64,000 nt of DNA. It comes from Oceanicaulis sp052055585 (lineage in GTDB: Bacteria; Pseudomonadota; Alphaproteobacteria; Caulobacterales; Maricaulaceae). Both the position numbers and the translations under genes were made by a program. The stretch is from positions 1,736,001-1,800,000 of the forward strand of contig NZ_CP170485.1 in assembly GCF_052055585.1 (NCBI RefSeq), in the 5' to 3' direction. Below the pieces are notes generated by a model that was not told where the DNA came from, did no database searches, and was given only the letters and a program-made list of their open reading frames with translations. Below, in pieces: positions 63,144 through 64,000 of this stretch; position 1 is the stretch's first letter; each line of letters opens with the position of its first letter.

Positions 63144-63176
63144 AAACGCCCGGCGCACACGCCGGGCGTTCTTGTT
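63144..63176. terminator. Bidirectional terminator between the PEP-mutase-like gene and guaB
   Basis: AACGCCCGGCG (63145-63155), loop CACA, CGCCGGGCGTT (63160-63170), flanked by AA and TT on both sides. Confidence 0.9.
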
Positions 63177-63192
63177 CAACTGTTCCTGCAGC

Positions 63193-64000
63193 CTAGGACG
63201 GCGTGGGATAGTTCGGAGCTTCGCGAGTGATCGTCACGTCGTGAACGTGGCTTTCCTTCAGACCCGCATTGGTGATGCGCACGAACTCGGCCTTCTCCTG
63301 GAAGTCCTTGATCGTCTTGGCGCCGGTATAACCCATGGCGGCGCGCAGACCGCCCACCATCTGGTGCAGGATAGGCGCAACCGGACCCTTATAGGGCACC
63401 TGGCCTTCAATGCCCTCAGGCACCAGCTTCATGCGGTCGGTGACTTCCTTCTGGAAATACCGGTCCGCCGAGCCGCGCGCCATGGCGCCGACAGAGCCCA
63501 TGCCGCGATAGGATTTATAGGCCCGGCCCTTGTACAGGAAGGTCTCGCCCGGCGCTTCTTCGGTGCCTGCGAGCATGGAGCCCATCATCACGCAATCAGC
63601 GCCGGCTGCGATGGCCTTGGCCAGATCGCCGGAATACTTGATGCCGCCGTCAGCGATGATCGAGCCGTTAAAGCCCTCGGCAGCGCGTTTGCAGTCCATG
63701 ATGGCGGTCAGCTGGGGCACGCCCACGCCCGCCACGATGCGGGTGGTGCAGATCGAGCCCGGACCAATGCCGACTTTCACGGTGTCAGCGCCCACATCAA
63801 ACAGCGCGCGCGCGCCGTCATAGGTGGCCACATTGCCCGCCACGACCTGGGTCGAGTTGGACGCAGCCTTGATGCGTTTGACCTGTTCGAGCACCGAAGC
63901 GGACATGCCGTGCGCCGTATCAATGACAACGGCGTCCACGCCCGCATCGATCAGGGCTTCGGCGCGCTCATAACCGGCGTCGCCCACGGTGGAGGCGGCG
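63193..64000 (-). CDS. guaB: IMP dehydrogenase, C-terminal part cut by window edge
   Basis: Oxidises IMP to XMP, the step before GuaA. The visible part (about 268 residues, ending APNYPTPS) contains DTAHGMSASVLEQVKRIKA, the catalytic Cys loop VKVGIGPGSICTTRIV, and the flap segment YRGMGSVGAMARGSADRYF. The frame runs through the window end, so the N-terminal part, with any CBS domains, is outside. Confidence 0.97.
   Translation of the reverse strand, partial: AASTVGDAGYERAEALIDAGVDAVVIDTAHGMSASVLEQVKRIKAASNSTQVVAGNVATYDGARALFDVGADTVKVGIGPGSICTTRIVAGVGVPQLTAIMDCKRAAEGFNGSIIADGGIKYSGDLAKAIAAGADCVMMGSMLAGTEEAPGETFLYKGRAYKSYRGMGSVGAMARGSADRYFQKEVTDRMKLVPEGIEGQVPYKGPVAPILHQMVGGLRAAMGYTGAKTIKDFQEKAEFVRITNAGLKESHVHDVTITREAPNYPTPS

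Overview
This 64 kb window is a compact, GC-rich piece of alphaproteobacterial chromosome. Gene content, short intergenic gaps, frequent 4-nt ATGA/GTGA overlaps and a large TonB-dependent receptor suggest a stalked or prosthecate marine bacterium of the Maricaulales/Caulobacterales type (Oceanicaulis- or Maricaulis-like). The taxonomic call is an inference from gene order and protein character. I found no rRNA, tRNA, CRISPR array, prophage or transposase.

Left third (1-24 kb): mostly core cell-envelope and housekeeping genes. It opens with a truncated pepA and a divergent lptF-lptG-lptD-surA-pdxA-rsmA series (LPS export, outer-membrane protein folding, PLP synthesis, rRNA methylation). A lipoprotein S9 peptidase and a DUF2254 membrane protein follow. 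The minus-strand series fabD-fabG-acpP-fabF-mltG-yicC-gmk covers fatty-acid synthesis, peptidoglycan and GMP kinase. A TonB receptor with a downstream sulfotransferase and the rpsF-rpsR-rplI ribosomal operon come next.

Middle (24-44.8 kb): small membrane and GNAT genes, an ECF-type sigma factor with a DUF6768 partner, dnaB, alr-mlaE-mlaF, radA, cvpA-purF-SDR, der-bamB-yfgM and panB. A second sigma-factor module (NnrU, DUF6249, sigma, small membrane protein) and a lipoprotein M3 oligopeptidase close this part.

Accessory block (44.8-54.7 kb): a MerR regulator divergent from a methyltransferase/DUF2938 pair, with a SoxR-box-like operator between them. Next are a CPBP-like membrane protein, MipA/OmpV, a membrane-embedded AraC regulator, a secreted alpha/beta hydrolase, a membrane-embedded LytTR regulator, DUF4126, a DJ-1/PfpI protein and a small lipoprotein. 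This is the least conventional part of the window and the best place to look for an undescribed sensory circuit.

Right end (54.7-64 kb): slyX and guaA, a copper-tolerance operon (His-rich secreted protein, CopA multicopper oxidase, CopB), an esterase overlapping an RsmB-type rRNA methyltransferase, a short tandem repeat with hairpins, a PEP-mutase-family protein, and a truncated guaB. Several convergent gene pairs share strong bidirectional terminators. I see no clear new defence or mobile system. The strongest leads are the paired membrane regulators around the hydrolase, the two sigma/membrane-protein modules, and the operator-like repeats at merR and mipA.
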